Positions 1 through 7,791 of a stretch of DNA of 64,000 nucleotides are shown here, in pieces (the first letter of the stretch is position 1; each line of letters opens with the position of its first letter). Below the pieces are notes generated by a model. The model saw only the letters and a program-made list of their open reading frames with translations. It did no database searches and was not told where the DNA came from. The DNA lies in contig JARWSJ010000001.1 in assembly GCA_029906195.1 (NCBI GenBank), positions 1,364,001 through 1,428,000 on the forward strand, read 5' to 3'. A program made the translations under genes and the position numbers. This DNA comes from Chitinophagaceae bacterium 26-R-25 (GTDB lineage: Bacteria > Bacteroidota > Bacteroidia > Chitinophagales > Chitinophagaceae).

Positions 1-1
1 T

Positions 2-1393
2 CCTGCATTTATCGGTTATACAGAAAAGGCCCAGTGGAAAGCGCCGGGAGATTTACTAAACAAGGCATGGCGCATTGAATCCATGCTGGAATACGAATTA
101 TATTTTGGCAATCCTGATCCCGAAGTCGGTAGCTTAACAGTAACTTTTGCTACAGTAAATGGCCAAACCACAGCAACTGCCTCTGTTGATGAAACAAAAA
201 GGTCAAAGCACCTGATGTATTATTCCTTACAAATGTTCTTCATAAATGGCGGTGGCCCATGCTGGATAGTATCCGTGGGTTCATACACTGATGACGGCGG
301 TAAGATTGCTGTGGCCAAACTAACGGGTGACGATGCTACTCAGTCAGGAGGACTGTTTGAAACAGCTAAAATTAATGAAATAACATTGTTGGTATTTCCA
401 GACTCGACCAATATTGATACAGCTGCCAACTATTATCTTCTGCACACGCTTGCCATTCAACAGTGTGTTGATCTAAAGGACAGATTTGTTATAATGGATA
501 TTTATCATGATGTCGCGAATAAAGATGTGTGGCGTTTGGACATTATAAATTCCGATACAACAAAAGGAATGCGCAATATTTTAACCGGCACCACAGATCA
601 TCTTAATTATGCCGCAACATATTTTCCAAGAATATATACAGGTATCGATTTTTATTATAAAACTCTTGTTGGTGATAAACTGGTTGACAATGACGCATCA
701 ATTGCTTTAGTAAATGCGCCGGACAGTTTAACAACACTCGACAAGTTACAAAAAGGACACAACGCCTTGTACTTTCAGGCTAAGGCTGCGGTAACAGATA
801 TGGAAATGCTATTGCCGGTTGCCTCCTCTATGGCTGGCATTTATGCGCAAATAGATAACGCACGAGGTGTTTGGAAAGCTCCGGCCAACGTGAACATCGT
901 AAATGCTACAAGACCCCTGTACCTGATTTCTACCAAGGAACAAGAAGATTTAAACGTTGACCCGCAGGATGGAAAGTCTGTTAACGTCATTCGTTCATTT
1001 CAGGGAAGAGGTCCCGCGATTGTATGGGGCGCCCGCACACTGGCAGGCAACGACAATGAGTGGCGCTACATTTCTGTGAAAAGATTTTTTATCATGGTTG
1101 AAGAGTCTGTAAAGAATGCCACTCAGCAATTTGTCTTTGAACCAAACGACGAGAACACCTGGGTGCGGGTTAAATCGATGATACAAAATTATCTTACCCA
1201 GCAATGGAAGGCAGGCGCGTTGATGGGTGCATCTGTAAAAGAAGCATTTTTTGTGCATGTAGGCCTTGGTGAAACAATGACAGAACAGAACGTGCTGGAG
1301 GGATATATGATCATACAGATCGGCATGGCCGCAGTGCGACCTGCAGAATTCATCGTGCTCCAGTTCATGCACAAATTGCTTTCTGAATCCTGA
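2..1393 (+). CDS. Contractile sheath protein of an eCIS (5' end outside window)
   Basis: This is the contractile tail-sheath subunit that wraps the inner tube and shortens to drive the tube into a target. The reading frame is open from base 2 with no stop, and the first visible residues read PAFIGYTEKA, the usual start of the sheath core a few residues after the initiator. The ATG at 83 is therefore internal and only a short N-terminal piece is missing. The C-terminal third (VFEPNDENTWVRV, then a short helical stretch and AAVRPAEFIVLQF) is the conserved domain through which sheath subunits lock together. Only this one sheath gene is visible; Afp/PVC systems carry several paralogues, and any others would lie upstream. 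The tube, spike and baseplate genes that follow support the assignment strongly. Confidence 0.93.
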   Translation, partial: PAFIGYTEKAQWKAPGDLLNKAWRIESMLEYELYFGNPDPEVGSLTVTFATVNGQTTATASVDETKRSKHLMYYSLQMFFINGGGPCWIVSVGSYTDDGGKIAVAKLTGDDATQSGGLFETAKINEITLLVFPDSTNIDTAANYYLLHTLAIQQCVDLKDRFVIMDIYHDVANKDVWRLDIINSDTTKGMRNILTGTTDHLNYAATYFPRIYTGIDFYYKTLVGDKLVDNDASIALVNAPDSLTTLDKLQKGHNALYFQAKAAVTDMEMLLPVASSMAGIYAQIDNARGVWKAPANVNIVNATRPLYLISTKEQEDLNVDPQDGKSVNVIRSFQGRGPAIVWGARTLAGNDNEWRYISVKRFFIMVEESVKNATQQFVFEPNDENTWVRVKSMIQNYLTQQWKAGALMGASVKEAFFVHVGLGETMTEQNVLEGYMIIQIGMAAVRPAEFIVLQFMHKLLSES

Positions 1394-1417
1394 TTCTATC
1401 AACATTAATTAATTACA

Positions 1418-2386
1418 ATGCCAAAGAATAATAAAAACAACGTTACCATCCCCGAATGTGGCGATATGGCCAATGACACTCAGAAAAGCATAAATGCGCT
1501 GAAGAAGGTATACTGTCAAAACATAACGGATGCTGAAAACAATCTTGAGAAGCTCAAAATTGCTTTTGAATCGACGGAGGAAATATACAAAAGCAGAGAG
1601 CGCAGGCTTCTTGCAACAAGGGAAAACTACCAGCTCTACGTAAACACAGAAGTGAGCTTTGGTTCCCAACTGATGCAAGCCAACGACCAAATCAAAGCAG
1701 GTGTCGGAAATTTTAAAACCTGGGACGACGCACTTGCAGGCAACCTCAAGGAAATTTTTAATAAAGTAAAGACCCTGAAGTCTTTGGTCGAAGACCTTTG
1801 GAAAAGCAAGGCTGCACTACTGGCATCAAAAAGTCATGACACTTGTAGCGATGCGGAATGGTCAGCTATTAGTCCAAAAACGGACGGAGACGAGGATGAT
1901 CCGTGCAATGAAATAGACCAAGCAATTTCTGATTTATTTACCATGCCGGATGTATTGTCACAGGACGTTAATGCCATCTTCAAGTCTTCATCGGATATTA
2001 TAGGTATTCAAAAATTTATAAACACCGGCAGTATTGTTGAACTGCAACAAACGCTGTATACAAGTGCCCAGGAATTTGACGCTGTATTAGTAGCAACAAT
2101 TGCTTCTCGGAAAACAGAGCTCGATAGTTACCAGGCAGAGTTGAAAACTGCGTTGGCAGCCAGAACCACAGCAATATTGGCCCTTTACGACGAGCGCTCT
2201 ACGTTTGCCGGAATCAACACAACCCTGCGGAAAATTTGTTGTCCAAAATGCGGCTGTGTTGATGATGACGGAGATGGCGGAAGACTTGATAAATGCTTTG
2301 ATGAAATTTGCAAGATATGTGGCGAGGTAAAAGGCGCTTTTGTTCCACCTCCGCAAACGTTAACAAGCAATGATCAGCATCAGTAA
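1418..2386 (+). CDS. Unknown eCIS-locus coiled-coil protein with a C-terminal cysteine cluster
   Basis: I do not recognise a named family. The 322-residue protein has no signal peptide or membrane segment. It is largely helical, with probable coiled coil at about residues 20-90 and 210-270. Near the C-terminus (about residues 273-302) it has CCPKCGC, an acidic DDDGDGG stretch and then further Cys residues including CKICG, which looks like a metal- or disulfide-bound knob. It starts 24 nt after the sheath stop and is followed 29 nt later by a second Cys-containing helical protein, so it is probably co-transcribed with the sheath. Its place between sheath and tube suggests a structural accessory such as a cap, fibre or assembly factor, but that is inference from position only. 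Confidence 0.8.
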   Translation: MPKNNKNNVTIPECGDMANDTQKSINALKKVYCQNITDAENNLEKLKIAFESTEEIYKSRERRLLATRENYQLYVNTEVSFGSQLMQANDQIKAGVGNFKTWDDALAGNLKEIFNKVKTLKSLVEDLWKSKAALLASKSHDTCSDAEWSAISPKTDGDEDDPCNEIDQAISDLFTMPDVLSQDVNAIFKSSSDIIGIQKFINTGSIVELQQTLYTSAQEFDAVLVATIASRKTELDSYQAELKTALAARTTAILALYDERSTFAGINTTLRKICCPKCGCVDDDGDGGRLDKCFDEICKICGEVKGAFVPPPQTLTSNDQHQ

Positions 2387-2415
2387 AACAAATCTTCACA
2401 AATAAAAATTGAATC

Positions 2416-3372
2416 ATGCTTTTACTAAAATATAACCTGCAGGAAAAATGCACGTGTGAACCCAAAGTGAAGGAATGTTGCGAACCCGTTAAGAATCCAC
2501 CTGATCCGGGCGGTAGTAGCGATTGCTGCTATGATACATGGAGCATCGAGTTTAAGGAGGCAGACGCCCTTTATAACTGGGCCGATAAAAAAGTCACCTG
2601 GCTTACAGAAAGGCAGAAGAATTTGCAAAGTCACCGCGACATGTGGAAAACCTGGAGGGATGACCTTGACAAGGCGTGTGCGGCCACAACAAAAATTTGC
2701 CGGCAGCTCGAAATAATTATTCATCACACATCAAGAATAAGTCACAATTCAAACTTTACCAAGCATGCCATCAATCTTCTGTTTTGCATGCTGCGTGATT
2801 TTTATATCCAGGTAGACGAGCTGAAAGACCGCTACGATGATGTAATTAAATGTATCAAATGTTCCAATAATCCAGCGCTCGTTTCGGGACAGGGCGTTAT
2901 GGCGCTCATTGAAGATTACGGCAAAAAGCTGGATGCTATAATTAACACAAGGGATGAATTAATTAAAATGGTCATCACGGCAATCGCCACCATAAACAAT
3001 CTGAACAAGCACATTGGCCATCACGGCTACAACTTCGGACTGGGCTATATACTTAGAGGATGGAAGAACGCTTTTAATTGCGAAGGCAAAAATTGGGAGA
3101 ATGATCTGGAATTGAAAAAGGCGCACGAAGGCGAATTTGAAGTAACCAACCTTGCGCCCGTTTTCGAATTCCCTATTTGCAGCAACGGCTATTACAAGAA
3201 AATCGAAGAACGATATCAAAAAGACAATTCCGATCTTAAAAAGCTTACAGGAGAACTACTTGAAGCAACAAAGAGACGTGATAATCTGAAAGCATTGAGA
3301 GACGGACTTGCTTCTGTAGTAAACGATCCAAATGTTGACCCATCCAAAAGATGTGCACCTGCAACAAAATAA
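2416..3372 (+). CDS. Unknown eCIS-locus coiled-coil protein with an N-terminal cysteine cluster
   Basis: Unrecognised 318-residue protein. An N-terminal Cys-rich stretch (about residues 12-40, with CTCEP, ECCEP and DCCYD) is followed by long amphipathic helices rich in Lys and Glu, and a second CIKC pair lies in the middle. No signal peptide or transmembrane segment is evident. It resembles its upstream neighbour in size, helical content and use of a Cys cluster at one end, although here the cluster is N-terminal and there it is C-terminal. The two may be divergent paralogues or partners. It lies 29 nt after that gene and 26 nt before the first tube gene, inside the sheath-tube block, so a structural or assembly role in the injection particle is likely but unproven. 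Confidence 0.8.
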   Translation: MLLLKYNLQEKCTCEPKVKECCEPVKNPPDPGGSSDCCYDTWSIEFKEADALYNWADKKVTWLTERQKNLQSHRDMWKTWRDDLDKACAATTKICRQLEIIIHHTSRISHNSNFTKHAINLLFCMLRDFYIQVDELKDRYDDVIKCIKCSNNPALVSGQGVMALIEDYGKKLDAIINTRDELIKMVITAIATINNLNKHIGHHGYNFGLGYILRGWKNAFNCEGKNWENDLELKKAHEGEFEVTNLAPVFEFPICSNGYYKKIEERYQKDNSDLKKLTGELLEATKRRDNLKALRDGLASVVNDPNVDPSKRCAPATK

Positions 3373-3398
3373 AATTTAATAACAGCAAAAACTGATAT

Positions 3399-3860
3399 AT
3401 GGCAGACGATCCTAAAAAAAATTATCCACTACCGAAATTTCATTTTCAACTGGAATGGGGTGGAACAAGGGTTGGCTTTACTGAGGTAACCGGCCTTGAT
3501 TTTGAAACGCAGGTAATTGAGTACCGCGAAGGCAGCAACCCTGCTTACAACAAAACAAAACAACCTGGCCTCACAAAATACAGTGACGTAACACTTAAGC
3601 GTGGAACATTCCTTGGCGACTTTGAATATTTCGAAAACTGGAAGAAGACATTCATGTTCCAGGAGGGAAAAGAAAAATTCAGAAGAGACGTGCACATAAA
3701 ATTGCTGGATGAAGAGCACAAGCCAATCATAACCTGGACGCTTGCAAAAGCATGGCCATCAAAGATTCAGTCAACAGACCTGAAAGCCGATGGCAATGAA
3801 GTCGCAATAGAGACAATGACTCTCGTACATGAGGGGTTAACAATAGTGGAAGCAAAATAA
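3399..3860 (+). CDS. eCIS inner tube protein (gp19 family), copy 1
   Basis: The 153-residue protein matches the T4 gp19/Hcp-like tube family. It opens with a Pro/Lys-rich lead (residues 1-12), then FHFQLEWGG, GFTEVTGLDFETQVIEYREG, and later TLKRGTFLGDFEYFENWK. It ends with the strand pair that closes the tube ring (EVAIETMTLVHEGL). Hexamers of this protein stack into the hollow inner tube that the sheath pushes outward. Its length is typical. It is followed 9 nt later by a second, clearly related tube gene, which is usual in eCIS loci, where one copy forms the bulk tube and the other makes the tube start on the baseplate. Which copy does which cannot be told from sequence alone. Confidence 0.94.
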   Translation: MADDPKKNYPLPKFHFQLEWGGTRVGFTEVTGLDFETQVIEYREGSNPAYNKTKQPGLTKYSDVTLKRGTFLGDFEYFENWKKTFMFQEGKEKFRRDVHIKLLDEEHKPIITWTLAKAWPSKIQSTDLKADGNEVAIETMTLVHEGLTIVEAK

Positions 3861-3869
3861 TTAACGACC

Positions 3870-4325
3870 ATGGCCGACAATTCTTACCAGGCAGTCAATT
3901 TTCACTTTAGCGTATCATTAGGTACGGCCAGTACAGATATTGATGTAAGGTTTCAATCTGTTACAGGTCTCGACTCAACATTAGAAACGGAAACAATAAA
4001 GGAAGGGGGTGAAAATAGGTTTGAACACGTCATTCCGGTGCGTCGCAAATATGGACCGTTGATACTTAAGCGCGGAATACTGACACCTTCTGCGTCGGGC
4101 ATTACAAGATGGCTGCAGGATGTTTTTGAAAATGAAAAAATAGTCCCCAAGCGTTCAGTAACCATCAAGCTGTTGAACCAGGATCACACCACATCCCTGA
4201 TGTACTGGACGATCAGTAATGTATGGCCAAGGAGTTGGAAGATAGGTGAGCTAAACGCTGAAACGGGCAACATTCTAATTGAAACGCTTGAATTGAACTA
4301 CAACATGCTGATCGTTCGAAGCTAA
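3870..4325 (+). CDS. eCIS inner tube protein (gp19 family), copy 2
   Basis: This second tube paralogue has 151 residues and the same fold signature as copy 1: VNFHFSVSLG, then SVTGLDSTLETETIKEGGEN, then GPLILKRGILTPSASG, and a C-terminal strand pair ending LIETLELNYNMLIV. It starts 9 nt after copy 1, so the pair is almost certainly co-translated. By analogy with Afp5/Pvc5 it may be the baseplate-proximal tube initiator rather than bulk tube, since it precedes the LysM adaptor and spike genes. That role is inferred from gene order. It diverges from copy 1 over most of its length, so it is not a recent duplicate. Confidence 0.92.
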   Translation: MADNSYQAVNFHFSVSLGTASTDIDVRFQSVTGLDSTLETETIKEGGENRFEHVIPVRRKYGPLILKRGILTPSASGITRWLQDVFENEKIVPKRSVTIKLLNQDHTTSLMYWTISNVWPRSWKIGELNAETGNILIETLELNYNMLIVRS

Positions 4326-4375
4326 GAAACAAAGCATGCGTTGCAACATTAACGTGCCAAATAAACTGTTTGAAC

Positions 4376-4558
4376 ATGCCTATTGAAATACGCGAATTGA
4401 TAATTAGAGCCAACATCGTGCAGGAAGACAACAACAACAACGCATCTGCCACGTCCACGACGCAGGATAACAATGACGCTACATCCCATTTGGAAGACCT
4501 GGTTAATAAATGTGTTGAAAAAATTTTGGAAAATTTAAAAAATAAAAATGAGCGGTAG
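4376..4558 (+). CDS. DUF5908-type small eCIS protein
   Basis: This small protein has 60 residues from the ATG at 4376; a TTG two codons upstream is a less likely start. The opening MPIEIRELIIRANIV is the hallmark of the short DUF5908 proteins found between the tube and LysM genes in Bacteroidota eCIS loci. A Asn/Thr-rich linker follows, then a short amphipathic helix (LEDLVNKCVEKILENLKNK). The 3' end overlaps the next gene by 11 nt, which implies translational coupling. The molecular role is not known; position and small size fit an adaptor at the tube-baseplate junction. Confidence 0.82.
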   Translation: MPIEIRELIIRANIVQEDNNNNASATSTTQDNNDATSHLEDLVNKCVEKILENLKNKNER

Positions 4559-5270
4559 TCTTCAAAAATTGGTTATCCATTCGTTCAAGGATAAGGACTT
4601 TAAGGACGAAGACACGGAGTCTATGTTTACAGCGCCGATCAACCCGGAATCATTTACCAAGAATTATAAAATTGAATTAGATGCACGAGGCGCACACGGC
4701 AGTTCCGGTAGAGATCCAAGATTTAAAGCAACCGGCCCCGAGCAACTAAAGCTTGATTTTATATTGGATGGCACAGGTACGATGGAAGGATACTTTGGCG
4801 CAAAAGATAAAAAAGATAAAGATGGAAAAGACTTGTCCATAGATAAAGCGCTTAAGCTTTTCTTAAAGTGTGTGTACGATTATAATCCTACAACACACAG
4901 GCCAAGATTTCTGATCATTTTCTGGGGCTCTGAAATTAAGTTTCCATGTGTGGTGCAGTCATTGGATATTAATCACACGTTGTTTGATCCAAAAGGTTTT
5001 CCAATAAGGGTAAAAATAACTGCCACATTCATGGGTTTTGAAACACCTGAATCGCAAGTGGCACTATCACGGTTGAGCTCACCGGACCTTACCCATTATA
5101 AGAAAGTAACAGCAGGAGACAGGCTGGACCTTATGACCTATAAAATTTATACCGATTCAAAATATTTTTTACAGGTCGCAAAAGCCAATAACCTCGTTGG
5201 ATTGCGAAATGTAAAACCCAATACAAATCTTTTCTTTCCACCCTTTGATAAAAATGAAAAGAATGTCTGA
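4548..5270 (+). CDS. eCIS tube-end adaptor with C-terminal LysM domain (Afp7/Pvc7-like)
   Basis: The 240-residue protein links the tube to the spike. The N-terminal part (about residues 1-180) is the CIS tube-protein domain, recognisable from MFTAPINPESFTKNYKIEL, then LKLDFILDGTGT and the PRFLIIFWGS strand. The last 50 residues (about 187-233) form a LysM fold (TAGDRLDLMTYKIY, FLQVAKANNL, LRNVKPNTNLFFPPF), the same arrangement as gp53-like and Afp7-type proteins. It overlaps the upstream DUF5908 gene by 11 nt and the downstream spike gene by 8 nt, so all three are likely made in a fixed ratio. In this context LysM is usually a protein-protein clamp in the baseplate rather than a cell-wall binder. 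Confidence 0.93.
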   Translation: MSGSLQKLVIHSFKDKDFKDEDTESMFTAPINPESFTKNYKIELDARGAHGSSGRDPRFKATGPEQLKLDFILDGTGTMEGYFGAKDKKDKDGKDLSIDKALKLFLKCVYDYNPTTHRPRFLIIFWGSEIKFPCVVQSLDINHTLFDPKGFPIRVKITATFMGFETPESQVALSRLSSPDLTHYKKVTAGDRLDLMTYKIYTDSKYFLQVAKANNLVGLRNVKPNTNLFFPPFDKNEKNV

Positions 5271-7029
5271 AATACTTATTCCAAATAATTCGACGTACGA
5301 TGTTGCAAGCTTTACTATAACAGTTGATGGCACTGCGATTGCCCCCACTTTTCAACTGCAATCCTTAACCATCGTACTGGAAACAAACCGCATACCGCAG
5401 GCCAAAATGGTTTTCAGAGATGGCAATGCGGCAGATCAAACTTTTGCAGCAAGTGACGGTAATTCTTTTGCACCCGGAAAGCCGATCGTTATTAGTCTGG
5501 GGCGCGATTCAACCAATAAGGAAGTATTTGAAGGCATTATTATCAGGCATGCCATAAAAGTAAAGAACGGCGGCGCAGGCGAGTTACTTATAGAATGCAG
5601 ACACAATGCAGTTCGCATGTCCATTGGAAGGCACAGCAGATACTATAACAATCTAAAGGACTCAGACCTTTTTAACCAACTGGCTTCAAATTACAAGTTA
5701 CAACTGCAGTCGGAAAAAACGGTTCTACAACACAAAGAAATTGTGCAGCATCACATTACCGACTGGGATTTTTTACTGTTGCGTGCAGAAGCTAACGGCA
5801 TGCTGGTAAACATAGACGGCGCCCAGATAAATATAGGAAAACCCAATACCAATACGTCACCGGCACTGCAGGTAAACTACGGTTCATCTATCCTGGAATT
5901 TGAAGCAGAGATGGATGTACGCAATCAATGGAAGTCCGTAAAAACAGCTTCCTGGGATCATTCCAATCAGGCACTTTTTCAGGCAAGCAGCACGAGCTCA
6001 TCATTGACCGAGCCGGGAAATATTCCAGCCAGTGATCTTGCGAAGGCGATTGATGTAGATTATGAAATGCACCACAGTGGTCACCTGCTTCAACAGGAGT
6101 TACAGTCGTTGGCGGATGGTGCTTTTATGCGAAGCAGACTTGCAAAAATAAAAGGTCGTGCAAAAGTGCTCGGCTTTAGCGGCATTAAGCCCGGCGACAT
6201 GTTGAAGATTAGCGGCACAGGGGCGAGATTCAATGGCAATGCATACGTGAGCGGCGTAAGACATGATGTTGGTTTGGGTGCATGGGAAACACACATTCAG
6301 TTTGGATTTCATTCATCGTATCATACACAGGAGCATGATGACATTCAAAACATGCAGGCAGAGGGTTTGGTTGGTTCAATCAATGGATTACAGATTGGCA
6401 AGGTGATACAACTCGAGTCTGATCCCGATGGTGAGAATAGAATATTGGTAAAAATTCCAACCATCGACAACGCAGGCCGGGGAATTTGGACAAGAGTTGC
6501 AACACTTGATGCAGGCAAAGATCGCGGCTCTTTTTTTCTGCCCGAAATTGATGATGAAGTGATTGTTGGTTTTATAAACGATGATCCGAGACATGCAGTT
6601 ACTTTAGGCATGTTAAACAGCAGTGCCAAGCCGGCCCCCATAAAGGCACAAGATGCTAATGACAAAAAGGGTATTACGACCCGCAGCAAAATGCACATAA
6701 GTTTTGATGACAATACGAAAACAATAACCATCGATACACCCGCTGGAAACAGCATTACGCTGGATGAAAGCGGTCAAAAAATTGAAATAAAAGATCAAAA
6801 CAGTAATAAGGTAACAATGGACACATCTGGTATTACGCTTGATAGTCCCAAGGATGTTAAAGTGAAAGCCGGCACAAACCTAACCCTCTCTGCGGTATCA
6901 TCATTATCATTAAGCGCTGCGTCAATATCAGTTAAGGCAGACGCCGATGTTAGCGTGCAGGGAGCAACAGCAGCAGTTTCATCACAGGGGATTACAGAAG
7001 TTAAAGGGTCTTTGGTAAAAATAAATTAA
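5263..7029 (+). CDS. VgrG-like spike protein of the eCIS (Afp8/Pvc8-like)
   Basis: This is the trimeric spike that sits under the tube and pierces the target. The N-terminal half has the gp27-like fold (FTITVDGTAI, then a typical GQPIVISLG-like strand at VISLGRD, and the ADGAFMRSRLAKIKG helix). An OB-fold gp5-like domain lies at about residues 378-455 (RILVKIPTIDN, DEVIVGFINDDPRHAV). The C-terminal 110 residues are short repetitive strands, as in the triple beta-helix needle. Possible starts are TTG 5245, ATG 5254 and ATG 5263. I chose 5263 because MSEILIP begins the conserved part and gives an 8-nt overlap with the upstream stop. No extra effector domain is fused to the C-terminus, so cargo is probably carried elsewhere. 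Confidence 0.93.
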   Translation: MSEILIPNNSTYDVASFTITVDGTAIAPTFQLQSLTIVLETNRIPQAKMVFRDGNAADQTFAASDGNSFAPGKPIVISLGRDSTNKEVFEGIIIRHAIKVKNGGAGELLIECRHNAVRMSIGRHSRYYNNLKDSDLFNQLASNYKLQLQSEKTVLQHKEIVQHHITDWDFLLLRAEANGMLVNIDGAQINIGKPNTNTSPALQVNYGSSILEFEAEMDVRNQWKSVKTASWDHSNQALFQASSTSSSLTEPGNIPASDLAKAIDVDYEMHHSGHLLQQELQSLADGAFMRSRLAKIKGRAKVLGFSGIKPGDMLKISGTGARFNGNAYVSGVRHDVGLGAWETHIQFGFHSSYHTQEHDDIQNMQAEGLVGSINGLQIGKVIQLESDPDGENRILVKIPTIDNAGRGIWTRVATLDAGKDRGSFFLPEIDDEVIVGFINDDPRHAVTLGMLNSSAKPAPIKAQDANDKKGITTRSKMHISFDDNTKTITIDTPAGNSITLDESGQKIEIKDQNSNKVTMDTSGITLDSPKDVKVKAGTNLTLSAVSSLSLSAASISVKADADVSVQGATAAVSSQGITEVKGSLVKIN

Positions 7030-7037
7030 TTCAAATA

Positions 7038-7328
7038 ATGCCATTAGCAGCAAGGATATCAGACATGCACACTTGCCCATTGTCAAATGGACCCGTTCCC
7101 CATGTAGGCGGCCCCGTGATAGGACCGTGCGTACCAACTGTGTTGATAGGCAACATGCCTGCGGCAACAGCGGGCGATATGCTTGTTTGCGTTGGAGCTG
7201 TTGATACCATTGTAAAAGGTTCAGCAACAGTTTTGATTGGTGGAAAGCCCGCGGCCAGGCAAGGTGACCTGACTGCGCATGGCGGCGTGATCGTGATGGG
7301 ATGTCCAACAGTTCTGATCGGCGGATAA
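7038..7328 (+). CDS. PAAR-domain spike tip protein (Afp10-like)
   Basis: The 96-residue protein is almost entirely a PAAR-repeat domain: MPLAARISDMHTCP, GGPVIGPCVPTVLIG, MPAATAGDMLVC, then GGKPAARQGDLTAHGG and the closing GCPTVLIGG. PAAR proteins fold into a small cone that caps the VgrG-type needle and is held by a metal ion bound by His and Cys side chains; H16, C18 and the second-half His and Cys are candidates. It lies 9 nt after the spike gene and 10 nt before gp25, the order expected for eCIS. It has no N- or C-terminal extension, so it is a plain tip rather than an effector fusion. Confidence 0.94.
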   Translation: MPLAARISDMHTCPLSNGPVPHVGGPVIGPCVPTVLIGNMPAATAGDMLVCVGAVDTIVKGSATVLIGGKPAARQGDLTAHGGVIVMGCPTVLIGG

Positions 7329-7338
7329 ATAATGTTAT

Positions 7339-7761
7339 ATGGAACAACACTTAGACTTTTTGGGAACAGGCTGGAAGTTTCCGCCTGAATTTAACAAAGA
7401 TGCAGGCACAGTGTTGCTTGTAAGTGATGAACAAGACATAAACGAAAGCCTGAACATTTTGCTTTCAACCAGCCTGGGTGAACGGGTGATGCAGCCCGCA
7501 TATGGTTGCAATCTTGCTGATTCTGTGTTTGAAACATTGAACCCTACAATCGTTGGCTATATAAAAGACAGGGTTCAAAATGCTATACTCTTTTATGAAC
7601 CTCGTATAGTAGTGCAGAATATCGAAGTGACTCCGGACGATTCTCCAGAGCTGCTTCAAGGCAGATTCCTCATAAGAATAGAATACGTTATACCAGAAAC
7701 CAACTCAAGGTTTAACTACGTGTATGACTATTATAAGAATGAAGCGTTGAGGCCTATTTGA
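7339..7761 (+). CDS. gp25-like baseplate wedge protein (Afp9-like)
   Basis: This 140-residue protein belongs to the GPW/gp25 family. Diagnostic pieces are the helix DINESLNILLSTSLGERVMQPAYGC, shared with T4 gp25 and TssE, then VGYIKDRVQNAILFYEPRI and a C-terminal strand pair ending FNYVYDYY. The protein forms the wedge that nucleates sheath assembly on the baseplate. The EPR motif that seeds sheath growth in this family is present at YEPRI. The gene sits between the PAAR tip and the first baseplate-J gene with gaps of 10 and 30 nt, consistent with one transcript. Confidence 0.94.
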   Translation: MEQHLDFLGTGWKFPPEFNKDAGTVLLVSDEQDINESLNILLSTSLGERVMQPAYGCNLADSVFETLNPTIVGYIKDRVQNAILFYEPRIVVQNIEVTPDDSPELLQGRFLIRIEYVIPETNSRFNYVYDYYKNEALRPI

Positions 7762-7791
7762 TCAATCATTTTATAACCTGTAGTCAAATTT

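Noticed and set aside
83-1393. ATG 83 as true start of the sheath gene
   Set aside because: The frame is open back to base 2 and the preceding residues (PAFIGYTEKA) are conserved sheath sequence, so the gene is cut by the window edge.
995-1405. Minus-strand frame across the sheath 3' end
   Set aside because: It lies wholly opposite a well-supported sheath gene and has no recognisable content.
5245-5262. TTG 5245 as start of the spike gene
   Set aside because: It lies inside the LysM gene, the added residues are not conserved, and two ATG codons follow in frame.
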